A stretch of 64,000 bases of DNA from CAYPPK01 sp964412615. GTDB taxonomy: Bacteria > Patescibacteriota > Minisyncoccia > Sungbacterales > HO2-52-23. The stretch spans positions 12,701-76,700 of the forward strand of contig CAYPPK010000003.1 of assembly GCA_964412615.1 (NCBI GenBank). The letters run 5' to 3'. The position numbers were made by a program, and so were the translations under genes. The notes beneath the pieces were generated by a model, which worked only from the letters and a program-made list of their open reading frames with translations, did no database searches and had not been told where the DNA came from. Numbering within the stretch: the first letter of the stretch is position 1; each line of letters starts with the position of its first letter. This document shows positions 32,590 through 39,910 of this stretch, piece after piece.

Positions 32590-33669
32590 GTGAAAGGATA
32601 TCCGTTTCCTATATTCAAAACCAAAATCGCGGGGCAAGATCAAAAATTTTTGCTGGAGGATCCGGTGGAACGCCGGAAATATTTTGATTTGAAAGCCGGC
32701 CGGGAAATTGAAGCTCTGCGCGATTATTTGCAGAAGGGAAATACTTTTGTGGCTTTTTTATTGGGGCCGAAAAATTCAGGCAAAGGAACCTATACCAAGC
32801 TTTTCCTGGAGGCAGTGGGGAAAGAACACGTAGCCCACATTTCCGTGGGGGATATAGTAAGGGCCGTACATAAAGATCTGGAAACCGAAGAAGGAAAGAA
32901 AAAATTGTTGGATTATTTGCAGAAGCGGTACCGCGGATTTATAACCACGGAATCGGCCTTGGAAGCAATTTCGGGCCGAGATCAGTTCAAGCATTTGCCC
33001 ACGGAGGTAATTCTAGCGCTGGTGGAGAGAGAAATTGAACGCCTCGGCCGCAAAGCTATTTTTATTGACGGGTTTCCCAGGAACTTAGACCAAATTTCTT
33101 ACTCGCTTTATTTCCGAACTTTAATCGGTTTCCGGGATGATCCTGATTTTTTTATTTTTCTGGATGTGCCGGAAGCGGTAATTGACGAGCGGATGAAGTA
33201 CCGAGTTACCTGTCCCAAGTGCCAAAGTCCGCGCAATATAAAATTACTGCGCACCAAAGAAATAGGGTACGACAAAGAAAAAAAAGAATTTTATCTTCTT
33301 TGCGATAACCCCAACTGTGAGGGATTCGGCAAGGCGCGGATGGTCGCCAAAGAAGGGGATTCTTTGGGCATTGGATCCATTCGGGAACGGCTGGAATTGG
33401 AAGCGCAAGTGGCGCGCAAATTGGTTGACCTGCAAGGCGTACCCAAAGTTTTTTTGCGCAATGCCGTGCCGGTTAAAGAAGCCCAAGAATACGTGGATGA
33501 TTATGAAATCACTCCCGGCTATCGCTATGAACTGGACGGCGAAAAAGTAAAAGTGATTGAAGAACCGTATGTAGTAAAAGACGATGACGGGATAGAGTCA
33601 TACAGCTTATTGCCCGCTCCGGTAGGAGTGGCTCTCATCAAACAAGTCGCGCAGGTACTTGGGCTTTAG
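32590..33669 (+). CDS. Long adenylate kinase-like nucleotide kinase
   Basis: A 359-aa protein with an ADK core: FLLGPKNSGKGTYTKLF (P-loop), FIDGFPRNLDQ, and a lid with four cysteines (CPKCQ...CDNPNC) that would bind zinc. It has about 60 extra residues at the N-terminus and about 80 at the C-terminus, unlike the compact Adk at 54900. GTG at 32590 is preferred as start because the predicted transcription start is near 32567, so the TTG at 32566 would have no leader. The substrate may differ from AMP. Confidence 0.8.
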   Translation: MKGYPFPIFKTKIAGQDQKFLLEDPVERRKYFDLKAGREIEALRDYLQKGNTFVAFLLGPKNSGKGTYTKLFLEAVGKEHVAHISVGDIVRAVHKDLETEEGKKKLLDYLQKRYRGFITTESALEAISGRDQFKHLPTEVILALVEREIERLGRKAIFIDGFPRNLDQISYSLYFRTLIGFRDDPDFFIFLDVPEAVIDERMKYRVTCPKCQSPRNIKLLRTKEIGYDKEKKEFYLLCDNPNCEGFGKARMVAKEGDSLGIGSIRERLELEAQVARKLVDLQGVPKVFLRNAVPVKEAQEYVDDYEITPGYRYELDGEKVKVIEEPYVVKDDDGIESYSLLPAPVGVALIKQVAQVLGL

Positions 33670-33675
33670 AAACAT

Positions 33676-33709
33676 AAATCAAAAACGGCTCATGAGCCGT
33701 TTTTGATTT
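33676..33709. terminator. Bidirectional terminator between convergent genes
   Basis: A perfect 34-bp palindrome with core ACGGCTCATGAGCCGT and A/T-rich flanks serving as U-tracts on both strands. Confidence 0.85.
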
Positions 33710-34151
33710 AACTTAGCAAGGATAGGTCTTTGTTGATTACTATAGGATGCATGCCGAGAATTTCTTCTTTGTAGGAAATTTCCGGTATCGGGTTTAGAAG
33801 AAAAATCTTTTTTCCATGATGGAAAGCAATACCCATTTCTAGAAAAGTATTGGGGCCAATGTAATTGGCGATATTGTTTTTGTTGTAGTTAGTTACAAGA
33901 ATTGCTTCCGACCAGACCACCTTGCTAAAGTGGTCCCTAATTCTATGGGTATGATTTTCCCAAAATTCAGGATCGTCAGAAGAAGCCGATTTTTTCATTT
34001 TATAATAATCGCGCGTATGAAGTTCATTTCCTTGTTTATCAACAACCTTTACCGGAGGAATTTTGACTTCGTGACCCAAAGATTCAAGATCTTTACTCAA
34101 ACTTTCCATATCATCTATAAAGGCGGTGCTGCCGCAAATAGTTATTTTCAT
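33708..34151 (-). CDS. Nucleoside 2-deoxyribosyltransferase-like protein
   Basis: 147 residues starting MKITICGSTAFIDDM, a Rossmann-like start, with ILVTNYNKNN, a GPNTFLEMGIAFHHGK segment (the conserved Glu in EM.IA) and a short C-terminal strand. This is the pattern of the nucleoside deoxyribosyltransferase/YtoQ-like superfamily, which acts on N-glycosidic bonds. The exact substrate is unknown. It adjoins the Nudix gene (1 nt apart), suggesting nucleotide salvage or sanitation. Confidence 0.7.
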   Translation of the reverse strand: MKITICGSTAFIDDMESLSKDLESLGHEVKIPPVKVVDKQGNELHTRDYYKMKKSASSDDPEFWENHTHRIRDHFSKVVWSEAILVTNYNKNNIANYIGPNTFLEMGIAFHHGKKIFLLNPIPEISYKEEILGMHPIVINKDLSLLS

Positions 34152-34152
34152 G

Positions 34153-34692
34153 TTAGATTATTTTCAATTCTTTAAACCATTCATACCATACCGGCTCAAT
34201 TCCCGGCAATCTTGCCCATTCTTCATCTGGAATTTTTTGGGCCAGATAATCCTCTGTTCTGGCAGCAAGTTTTTGCAACTCGGTTTTCCCAAACCAGTTG
34301 GCCTGCTTGGTTTCNNNNNNNNNNGTTCTGGCTCCCAGCTTCAACAGATCTTCCCGCCTAAACCATCGGGCCTGTTTGGCTTCTTCCTCGCTTCTTTTTA
34401 CTTCGCCTTGGGCTTCGGCCCGATAAATTTTCCAATAGTGCCAAGTGCCGTCCTCCCTGCGACATTTGTTTTCCTTTCTGCCCTCGGCAAGAAGTTGCAG
34501 ATTATTTGCTTCCAGTCCCACCTCTTCTTTTAGCTCACGCTTGGCTGCATCTTCAGGAGAATCTCCATCAGCATGTCCAGCTGGCGGCGCAAAACCAATC
34601 GGCTTTCTTTTTCTTTCTATCAACAATAATTTATTATCCCGCCAAACCAGTATTCCTACGCTGGTATGATCGCATTTTTTAGTATTTTCCAT
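34153..34692 (-). CDS. Nudix hydrolase, interrupted by an assembly gap
   Basis: About 179 residues from the ATG at 34692. The Nudix box is complete: GHADGDSPEDAAKRELKEEVGL. The family hydrolyses nucleoside diphosphate derivatives. Ten N (34315-34324) fall in the C-terminal part. The segment before the gap (KQARWFRREDLLKLGAR) and the one after (KQANWFGKTELQKLAAR) are near duplicates, so the true gene may contain only one and the gap may be artificial. It overlaps none of its neighbours. Confidence 0.85.
   Translation of the reverse strand: MENTKKCDHTSVGILVWRDNKLLLIERKRKPIGFAPPAGHADGDSPEDAAKRELKEEVGLEANNLQLLAEGRKENKCRREDGTWHYWKIYRAEAQGEVKRSEEEAKQARWFRREDLLKLGARXXXXETKQANWFGKTELQKLAARTEDYLAQKIPDEEWARLPGIEPVWYEWFKELKII
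34315..34324. other. Assembly gap (10 N)
   Basis: Ten undetermined bases inside the Nudix gene, flanked by similar sequence on both sides. Confidence 1.
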
Positions 34693-34702
34693 TTCGGGCA
34701 AG

Positions 34703-35569
34703 TTAGACAACTTTTAAAATTTCGGCCAGCTTATTTCGGGGAAATAAATCTTTAGGGTAGATTGATACTAAATTTAATTTGTGTTTATTTGCGAGCCTTT
34801 GTTTCAACTTTATCAAAAGATCGTAATCGGGCAGAACACCAGCAAGGCCAAAATATTCTACCCAAGTTTTTCTTATTACGAAATCTGCAGTCAGTTTTTT
34901 CATTACCGGATAAGGCACGTTTCTTTCGTGATTAATTTTATTTTCTAAAAGCCAGTCATCTATTATTTTTTCTGCCATTGAGTCGCAAAAATGGCCATCT
35001 CTTGCGATATATTTGTTTGCGAATTTTACCGGATTCGGATCTAGTCCTGCAGCTATGATAGCTTTATTCCAACTTCCGAAGAATATTCTTGCTTCTTTGT
35101 ACGCTCCATACATCTCACGTTTTACTGGTATTCTGCTATGCTTTTTGAAAAAAGCCTTAATGTGGTTTATAAAACGTTTTCTATATTCTTCTTTTGGTAC
35201 TCTTCGGGCTAGTCCACCATGTAAGCGAGAACAATATTTTCTATCTCTGGAGATAATAAGGTTACATTCCTGATAAGCGCAGTAAATCTTCAGCCTGCTT
35301 TCGCTACGTAGTTTGTTATTAAATATCGCTGAGCAAGTTTGAGAACAAAAGTTGTTTTGTACCTTTTTTATCTCTTTAAGCGGACGATAGAAAGATTTAC
35401 CACATCCAGTATTCACGCAGACCAATTGCTTGCCTTGTAGCTTTAAAGAAGCAAGGCACTTTAAAGAACAAAATTGTTTCCAACCAAATTTCTTTGCTTC
35501 ATCCGATTGATACTTGCTTCTCTCAAAATTACCACGGCAAAATGCGCAATGGAGGGTAACAAATCTCAT
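34703..35569 (-). CDS. Zinc-finger protein with a restriction-endonuclease-like C-terminal domain
   Basis: 288 residues from the ATG at 35569; a longer frame would run through tRNA-Pro. Four or five Cys-pair units fill the first ~115 residues (CAFC, CSLKC, C..GC, CSQTC, CAYQEC). A helical middle follows, with FGSWNKAIIAAGL, a motif seen in homing-endonuclease-associated DNA-binding repeats. The C-terminus has FCDSMAEKIIDDWLLENKI.H, then TADFVIRKTWVEYFGL, the layout of a PD-(D/E)XK/Vsr-like nuclease. It is likely a mobile or defence endonuclease. A TGCTATAAT sequence 6 nt before the ATG suggests a nearly leaderless transcript. Confidence 0.65.
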   Translation of the reverse strand: MRFVTLHCAFCRGNFERSKYQSDEAKKFGWKQFCSLKCLASLKLQGKQLVCVNTGCGKSFYRPLKEIKKVQNNFCSQTCSAIFNNKLRSESRLKIYCAYQECNLIISRDRKYCSRLHGGLARRVPKEEYRKRFINHIKAFFKKHSRIPVKREMYGAYKEARIFFGSWNKAIIAAGLDPNPVKFANKYIARDGHFCDSMAEKIIDDWLLENKINHERNVPYPVMKKLTADFVIRKTWVEYFGLAGVLPDYDLLIKLKQRLANKHKLNLVSIYPKDLFPRNKLAEILKVV

Positions 35570-35585
35570 GAGTTTATTATAGCAT

Positions 35586-35656
35586 TCAGGCCAGGCAGAA
35601 TCGAACTGCCGCTCTACGCACCCCATGCGCAAGGACTACCACTATCCTATGGCCTG
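35586..35656 (-). tRNA. tRNA-Pro (anticodon GGG)
   Basis: 71 nt, CCA not encoded. Acceptor CAGGCCA/TGGCCTG (C1-G72, typical of proline), D-arm GGATAGTGGTAGTCC, anticodon stem TGCGC/GCGTA with loop ATGGGGT (anticodon GGG), T-arm GGCAGTTCGATTCTGCC, discriminator A. Its 5' end overlaps the last codons and stop of the upstream hydrolase gene by 10 nt. Confidence 0.88.
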
Positions 35657-36549
35657 TTAATTTTCTTTATCCAGTCAACTATTACTTTCGCCAGCTCTTT
35701 TTCTTTTTTGGTAAAACTGTGCCGTGCGCCTTTGATGATTATACTGGAAAATAACTTTGCGTTCACTGCATTTTGTTGAAAAATTTTAATAAGTTCCTTT
35801 GCGGAGCGGTCAAGGTGTTCGTCACGTGATCCTATTATAACCGCCAAGGGTACCTGTATATTTCTTAACTCCCTCCAGCGCGCTTTTCTGTCGCCATAAG
35901 GGAACACATCTTCGGGACTCCCCGGAGTGTATAAACTGAGATAGCGATTGGGGGTCATGACTGAGATGGGCAACTTTCGCTTAGTAAAGAGCACTGACTG
36001 CAGAATAATATTGGCCAAATTTTTGTTGCGCGCGATTTTTTTAATTTCTTTCAATATAAGCCAAAATTTTTTGCCAAGCTCTACCTGTTTTATGACAGTA
36101 TCACTAAGGGGTCCCGAAAGAATCAACCCCCTCACCCGTGGATCGTTCTTCTTATACATATAGTACAGTGCTTTATTTGCTCCGGTAGAGTGTCCTGCTA
36201 AAATAATCTCTTTATAACCCTCCTTTCGTAAAAATGTGACTACAGCGGCAATATCATATGTACATTCTTTAAAATTTTCAAATCCCGTCCCTCCCGGTAT
36301 TGATTTTGACTTCTTAGATAAACGGGCAATAGTATCGTGTCCGCGGGTATTAAAAGAAATAAACGCAATTTTATTTTTTTTCAGGTGTTGGACTAATACC
36401 TCCAGCCGCCTTGGTTGACTATAGAAATTTGAACCAAGTCCATGAATCCAGATTAAAGCAGTATCGCTTTTTCTCTTTGGCCGGACATAAATTCCGTCAA
36501 GCGTGACTCCGTCACGAGTTTTAATGCGGGTAAGAAGAACCGGAATCAT
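35647..36549 (-). CDS. Alpha/beta-fold hydrolase
   Basis: 300 residues with a catalytic triad: nucleophile in AGHSTG, acid in GSRDEH, His in ARHSF. The WIHGLGSNF oxyanion segment lies at about residues 33-42. No signal peptide is seen. The substrate is unknown; serine esterases and peptidases share this pattern. Translation is coupled to pepA upstream (ATGA overlap), and its stop codon lies inside the tRNA-Pro gene. Confidence 0.85.
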   Translation of the reverse strand: MIPVLLTRIKTRDGVTLDGIYVRPKRKSDTALIWIHGLGSNFYSQPRRLEVLVQHLKKNKIAFISFNTRGHDTIARLSKKSKSIPGGTGFENFKECTYDIAAVVTFLRKEGYKEIILAGHSTGANKALYYMYKKNDPRVRGLILSGPLSDTVIKQVELGKKFWLILKEIKKIARNKNLANIILQSVLFTKRKLPISVMTPNRYLSLYTPGSPEDVFPYGDRKARWRELRNIQVPLAVIIGSRDEHLDRSAKELIKIFQQNAVNAKLFSSIIIKGARHSFTKKEKELAKVIVDWIKKINRP

Positions 36550-38051
36550 TGTATTTTTAAATTTGGATATCCTTTGGCCAGTTCCACGATATACCTAACC
36601 CCCACTCCTGTTGCTCCTTTGGAAAGATAATCACCTTCCACAGCTACCATGCGAGGAGCAATATCCAGATGCGCCCAAGGAATATTGTTTACAAACTGTT
36701 CCAAAAATTTGGCTCCCTGAACCGCTCCGCCATAGCGGTCGGCCCGGCCGGCATTAGCAATATCTCCAAATACTCCTTTAATTTCATTCAAATATTCATC
36801 CCAAAGCGGCAGGCGCCACACATAATCGCCGGATTTTTTTCCGATTTCTTCCAATTTTTCCAGCATATTTTCGTGATTGGAAAATACCGCGGAAGTGTAA
36901 CTGCCCAAAGCCACATGGGCAGCACCCGTAAGAGTAGCAAAATCTACCATCAATCCCGGCTTATATTTAGTCGCCCCGTAAAAAAGGGCATCGGAAAGTA
37001 TAACCCTTCCTTCCGCGTCGGTATTCAATACCTCAATTGTTTTCCCCGACATGGTTTTTAGCAAATCTCCCGGGCGGTAGCTGGTTCCGGAAGGCATATT
37101 TTCCACGGCCGGGATAATTCCAATCGCATTCACCGGAATTTTCAGGCGGGAAATAGCAGCCAGGCCGTGTATAACGGCCGCGCCGCCGGACATATCCATA
37201 TGCATATCCAGCATGTATTGGTCGGGCTTCACGTTTAAACCACCGGTATCAAAGGTAACGCCTTTGCCAACCAGCACTAAGGGCTTTTGTCCTTTGGCCC
37301 CCCCCAGATATTCCATAATAATAAAACGCGGTTTTTCATTTGAACCGCGGGCTACTCCCAGAATTCCGCCCATGCCGAGGCGCGCTATTTCTTTCTCATC
37401 CAAAACCTTCACTTTCAAATTTGCCGCTTTGCCCGCGGCAACAGCAGCTTGAGCAAGTTTGATTGGCGTCATATCTCCTCCGGGCGTGTTGGTAAGTTCC
37501 CGACAATGGTTGACTTCCTCGCCGATGATCATTCCTTCCTTAATACCCTGCTTGATTTCAGCTAGGTCTTTTTCGGGTGCGGCTAAATATATGGTTTTTA
37601 CCTGCGGCCAGCCTTCTTTAGGCTTTTCTTTATACTTATTGAAATCAAAATCGGCTAAGAGAGCATTGGTGGTAAAAATAGCGGCAGCTTCTTTTTTGGT
37701 CATTCCCAAAGATCGGCCAAAGGGAGTAGCAAATTCAGCCACCCGCTCACTTTTGGCGTATTGCACATATCGGCGCGCGACTAAAGGATTTTTGCGATAA
37801 TGCCATTTTTGTTTTTCCCCCCAACCAAACAGGCGGACGCGGGTTATGAAGCCCTGGGAGAACCAGACCGATTTAGTTTCTCCTTCTTCGCCTTTGAATT
37901 CTTTTTTCCAAAGTTCCTTGACTGCGTTTTTGTTGGCTATGGGCAAATATGAAAAAAATTCCTCTTTTTCGGGGGATTCTTTTTGGAACAGCGGAAGGAA
38001 AATATTTTTTTTCCTCCCCGCTTTTTTATAAGAAAGAGGAATGATCTGCAT
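36546..38051 (-). CDS. pepA: Leucyl aminopeptidase (M17 family)
   Basis: 501 residues. The C-terminal catalytic domain has VGKGVTFDTGGLNVKP (metal-binding Lys/Asp), DMSGGAAVIH and the signature NTDAEGRVILSDAL. The enzyme removes N-terminal residues from peptides using two metal ions. It also binds DNA in some bacteria, but no evidence for that is visible here. rpmB lies 5 nt upstream on the same strand. Confidence 0.95.
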   Translation of the reverse strand: MQIIPLSYKKAGRKKNIFLPLFQKESPEKEEFFSYLPIANKNAVKELWKKEFKGEEGETKSVWFSQGFITRVRLFGWGEKQKWHYRKNPLVARRYVQYAKSERVAEFATPFGRSLGMTKKEAAAIFTTNALLADFDFNKYKEKPKEGWPQVKTIYLAAPEKDLAEIKQGIKEGMIIGEEVNHCRELTNTPGGDMTPIKLAQAAVAAGKAANLKVKVLDEKEIARLGMGGILGVARGSNEKPRFIIMEYLGGAKGQKPLVLVGKGVTFDTGGLNVKPDQYMLDMHMDMSGGAAVIHGLAAISRLKIPVNAIGIIPAVENMPSGTSYRPGDLLKTMSGKTIEVLNTDAEGRVILSDALFYGATKYKPGLMVDFATLTGAAHVALGSYTSAVFSNHENMLEKLEEIGKKSGDYVWRLPLWDEYLNEIKGVFGDIANAGRADRYGGAVQGAKFLEQFVNNIPWAHLDIAPRMVAVEGDYLSKGATGVGVRYIVELAKGYPNLKIQ

Positions 38052-38056
38052 GATAT

Positions 38057-38239
38057 TTACTCTTTATGCAGTTTTTTTAAGCAACGGACGCAAACTTTGA
38101 CTCGCTTGCCGCCGTTAAGGCGGGTCCACTGCAAATTTGGGTATTTCCGTACCGTGCCGGTTGGGTTATAATGACTGCGCAGGAAAGACCGTTTTCCGCC
38201 GGTAGCCGATCCCTTTGCGCAAATAGTACATACTTTCAT
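38057..38239 (-). CDS. rpmB: Ribosomal protein bL28
   Basis: A 60-aa protein with the L28 pattern: CTICAKGSATGGKRSF, PNLQWTRLNGGKRVKVCVRCLK. Two CxxC pairs mark the zinc-binding form. It is part of the large subunit near the exit-tunnel base. Confidence 0.93.
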   Translation of the reverse strand: MKVCTICAKGSATGGKRSFLRSHYNPTGTVRKYPNLQWTRLNGGKRVKVCVRCLKKLHKE

Positions 38240-38280
38240 ATTTCATCAAGATACCATTTTTCGGCTAAAATGCAATTAAG

Positions 38281-38925
38281 ATGGATAATGCCATAGGACT
38301 AGTTTTTCAATTGGCGATTTTGCTTTTTTCGGTGGTAATCCATGAAGTATCACATGGTTATGCGGCTTTGGCTTTGGGTGATCGCACGGCCCAGCAGGCC
38401 GGCCGTCTTACTTTAAATCCAATTCCGCATATTGATCTTTTCGGCTCGGTTCTCCTGCCTGCTTTCACTCTGCTTTTGGGCGGATTTGTTTTTGGCTGGG
38501 CAAAGCCAGTTCCGTATAACCCATATAATCTAAAAAACCCCAAGTGGGGGCCGGCTTTAGTAGGAGCAGCCGGACCCTTGGCTAATGTCTCCCTGGCCTT
38601 GATTTTTGGATTGGCCTTGCGTTTTTTGCCGGGATTGAGCAGTGCTTTAGGAGGAACTTTTCTGATAAATTTTGTTACGATTTTAAGTATTATCACCCTA
38701 CTGAATCTAGTTTTGGCTATTTTTAATTTAGTGCCGATACCGCCGCTGGATGGATCAAAGGTATTATTCGCGCTTTTGCCTTATCAATGGAGAGGTTTGC
38801 AGGCTTTTCTAGAACAATATGGTTTCTTCGTGCTGCTAATCTTTATTTTCTTTTTTGCCAGCTGGATTTTCCCGGTGGTTTTGTTTTTCTTCCAATTGAT
38901 AACCGGACGATTTCCCTTTCTTTAA
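38281..38925 (+). CDS. Site-2 protease family (M50) membrane metalloprotease
   Basis: A 214-aa polytopic protein. The zinc site HEVSHG (HExxH) is in the first helix, and NLVPIPPLDGSKV (the N..PDG-type motif) is in a later helix. The family cuts membrane-spanning segments of regulators. No PDZ or CBS domain is present, so it belongs to the minimal group. Its substrate is unknown. A terminator follows. Confidence 0.9.
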   Translation: MDNAIGLVFQLAILLFSVVIHEVSHGYAALALGDRTAQQAGRLTLNPIPHIDLFGSVLLPAFTLLLGGFVFGWAKPVPYNPYNLKNPKWGPALVGAAGPLANVSLALIFGLALRFLPGLSSALGGTFLINFVTILSIITLLNLVLAIFNLVPIPPLDGSKVLFALLPYQWRGLQAFLEQYGFFVLLIFIFFFASWIFPVVLFFFQLITGRFPFL

Positions 38926-38948
38926 TCGTTAAATTTTAGCGGTTCCCT

Positions 38949-38970
38949 AAAACCCCAGTGGCGGGGTTTT
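38949..38970 (+). terminator. Intrinsic terminator before the str operon
   Basis: AAAACCCC, loop AGTGGC, GGGGTTTT, then CTTTG. Confidence 0.75.
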
Positions 38971-38981
38971 CTTTGTTTTCG

Positions 38982-39010
38982 TTGACGAAATGTTCTTTTG
39001 CTGTTAAGAT
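38982..39010 (+). promoter_or_regulatory. str operon promoter
   Basis: TTGACG (38982-38987), a 17-nt spacer, TAAGAT (39005-39010). Transcription would start near 39017, about 11 nt before rpsL. Confidence 0.8.
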
Positions 39011-39027
39011 TATATGCGTATCAAAAA

Positions 39028-39444
39028 ATGCCCACCATTCATCAATTAGTTAAAAAAGGCAGGGACCTTAAGCGATATAAAACCAAAGCGCCGGCGCTAG
39101 GACGCGGATTTAATGTTCTTAAAAATCGTCCCGTGGACTATGCTTCTCCTTTTAAACGGGGGGTGTGCGTTAAAGTTACAACCGTAACTCCCAAAAAACC
39201 AAACTCGGCTTTGCGCAAAGTGGCCCGGGTTCGCCTTACCAATGGCATGGAAGTTACCGCCTATATTCCTGGAGAAGGGCATACCTTGCAGGAACACTCG
39301 GTAGTTATGATTCGGGGAGGAAGAGTAAAAGATTTGCCCGGCGTGCGCTATCACGTGGTCCGAGGCGTACTGGACACTACGGGAGTTGAGGGCCGAAAAC
39401 AACAGCGATCAAAATATGGAGCTAAGCGGCCGAAACAAACATGA
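39028..39444 (+). CDS. rpsL: Ribosomal protein uS12
   Basis: 138 residues from the ATG at 39028 (MPTIHQLVKKGR). It carries the decoding-centre motifs KPNSALRKVARV and YIPGEGHTLQEHS. The earlier in-frame start lies in the promoter and is discarded. The leader is very short and lacks a ribosome site. It overlaps rpsG by 4 nt. Confidence 0.97.
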   Translation: MPTIHQLVKKGRDLKRYKTKAPALGRGFNVLKNRPVDYASPFKRGVCVKVTTVTPKKPNSALRKVARVRLTNGMEVTAYIPGEGHTLQEHSVVMIRGGRVKDLPGVRYHVVRGVLDTTGVEGRKQQRSKYGAKRPKQT

Positions 39445-39908
39445 GGCGAAAAAGAAATGTACATAGAGAAATAACTCCGGATTCCAAATACAACAACGCC
39501 TTGCTGGCCAAGTTTATTAATTATGTAATGCGCAAAGGCAAAAAAGCGACTGCGCAAAAAATTGTTTATAAGACTTTTGCCGTTATTGCAGAAAAGCAAA
39601 AAGAAGACCCCATTAATGTTTTTGAAACAGCCATAAAGAATATCGGACCCACCGTGGAGGTTAAATCTCGCCGCATCGGAGGCGCTACTTATCAAGTGCC
39701 GCGCGAGGTTCGCGGCGAGCGGCGGATGGCTTTGGCTTACCGCTGGGTGCTGGATGCTGCCCGCTCCAAAAAAGGAAAACCTATGCATGAAAAATTGGCC
39801 GAAGAATTGATTGCGGCTGCCAAAAATGAAGGATCGGCCATTAAGAAAAAACTTGATACTCATCGGATGGCCGAGGCCAACAAAGCTTTCGCTCACTTTT
39901 CTTGGTAG
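39441..39908 (+). CDS. rpsG: Ribosomal protein uS7
   Basis: 155 residues: MRRKRNVHREITPDSKY, NYVMRKGKKATAQKIVY, VEVKSRRIGGATYQVP. S7 nucleates assembly of the 3' major domain of 16S rRNA and is the usual autoregulator of the str operon. It is coupled to rpsL upstream and is 2 nt from fusA. Confidence 0.97.
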   Translation: MRRKRNVHREITPDSKYNNALLAKFINYVMRKGKKATAQKIVYKTFAVIAEKQKEDPINVFETAIKNIGPTVEVKSRRIGGATYQVPREVRGERRMALAYRWVLDAARSKKGKPMHEKLAEELIAAAKNEGSAIKKKLDTHRMAEANKAFAHFSW

Positions 39909-39910
39909 TT

